This document shows, in pieces, positions 5,432-6,479 of a stretch of DNA of 6,479 nucleotides. A program made the translations under genes and the position numbers. How positions within the stretch are numbered: the first letter of the stretch is position 1; each line of letters starts with the position of its first letter. Below the pieces are notes generated by a model, which was not told the DNA's origin, did not search any database, and saw nothing but the letters and a program-made list of their open reading frames with translations. The DNA is from Frankiaceae bacterium (GTDB lineage Bacteria; Actinomycetota; Actinomycetes; JAVEEB01), in assembly GCA_030840665.1 (NCBI GenBank), contig JAVEEB010000295.1, forward strand, positions 1-6,479, given 5' to 3'.

Positions 5432-5842
5432 GTGTCCGAACGCACCCTCGTCCTCATCAAGCCTGACGGCGTGGCCCGCGGGCTGGTCGGTGAGGTCGTC
5501 GGCCGTCTCGAGCGCAAGGGGCTGACGCTGGCGGCGCTCGAACTGCGCACCCTCGACCGCGCGACGGCCGAGCAGCACTACGGCGAGCACGAGGGCAAGC
5601 CCTTCTATCCCGGCCTCATCGACTTCATCACCTCGGGTCCCCTCGTGGCGCTGGTGGCCGAAGGGCCCCGGGCGATCGAGGCGACCCGCGGCCTGATGGG
5701 CGCGACCGACCCCGTGGCAAGCACCCCCGGCTCGATCCGCGGCGACTTCGCGCTCGAGGTGGGCCAGAACATCGTCCACGGCTCCGATTCGCCCGAGTCC
5801 GCCGCGCGCGAGATCGGGCTGTTCTTCCCCAAGCTGGGCTGA
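5432..5842 (+). CDS. ndk: Nucleoside diphosphate kinase
   Basis: This enzyme moves the gamma-phosphate of ATP onto other nucleoside diphosphates through a phosphohistidine, balancing NTP and dNTP pools in the cytoplasm. At 136 residues it is full length. All catalytic landmarks are present: Lys10 in LVLIKPDG, Tyr50, Phe58, Arg86, Thr92, Arg103, Asn113, and the phosphorylated His116 in NIVHGSDS. It starts with GTG behind a strong GGAGG. The gene is divergent from the MFS gene and precedes mreB in the same direction, a neighbourhood I recall as common in actinobacteria. The 196-bp gap to mreB suggests mreB has its own promoter. Nothing is unusual in the protein itself. Confidence 0.98.
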   Translation: MSERTLVLIKPDGVARGLVGEVVGRLERKGLTLAALELRTLDRATAEQHYGEHEGKPFYPGLIDFITSGPLVALVAEGPRAIEATRGLMGATDPVASTPGSIRGDFALEVGQNIVHGSDSPESAAREIGLFFPKLG

Positions 5843-5867
5843 CGCCCGCAACCGGCACGCAACCTGA

Positions 5868-6479
<612 letters not shown>

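Overview
This is a GC-rich window with the codon use of an actinobacterium. The evidence is GC at most third codon positions, a DUF222/13E12-type HNH protein, an ECF sigma factor with a linked membrane protein, at least one apparently leaderless promoter, and an ndk followed by mreB. Because mreB is present, a mycobacterium is unlikely, as they lack it. A rod-shaped Micrococcales or Propionibacteriales relative would fit, but I cannot place the genus.

Layout: positions 1-236 hold an uncertain gene edge, an 18-bp direct repeat and an AT-rich promoter-like stretch. Positions 237-1715 (+) encode a DUF222-HNH protein with a 12-unit, 15-bp repeat in its linker. Positions 1806 to about 1890 hold three imperfect repeats 28-30 bp apart. 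They lead into an ECF sigma factor (1915-2568) that overlaps by 4 bp a single-pass membrane protein (2565-3089), probably its regulator or partner.

Positions 3114-3156 hold two 16-bp near-palindromes laid exactly over a -35/-10 promoter. This promoter appears to start transcription at the ATG of a 76-aa helix-turn-helix protein (3160-3390). That gene overlaps one for a stand-alone Clp N-terminal domain protein (3387-3881). A YbjJ-like MFS transporter lies on the opposite strand (5192-3921), convergent with this cassette. A 24-bp tandem repeat sits between it and the divergent housekeeping pair, nucleoside diphosphate kinase (5432-5842) and MreB (6039 to the window end, partial). A perfect 14-bp palindrome lies between ndk and mreB.

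The right end (ndk, mreB) is conserved core. The left 5.4 kb looks like accessory regulatory and transport material placed beside it. The most original part is the HTH/Clp-N cassette with its paired palindromes on a leaderless promoter: it reads as a self-contained, probably autoregulated module delivering a ClpC-type substrate-docking domain without any ATPase. I found no tRNA, rRNA, CRISPR array, transposase or convincing intrinsic terminator.
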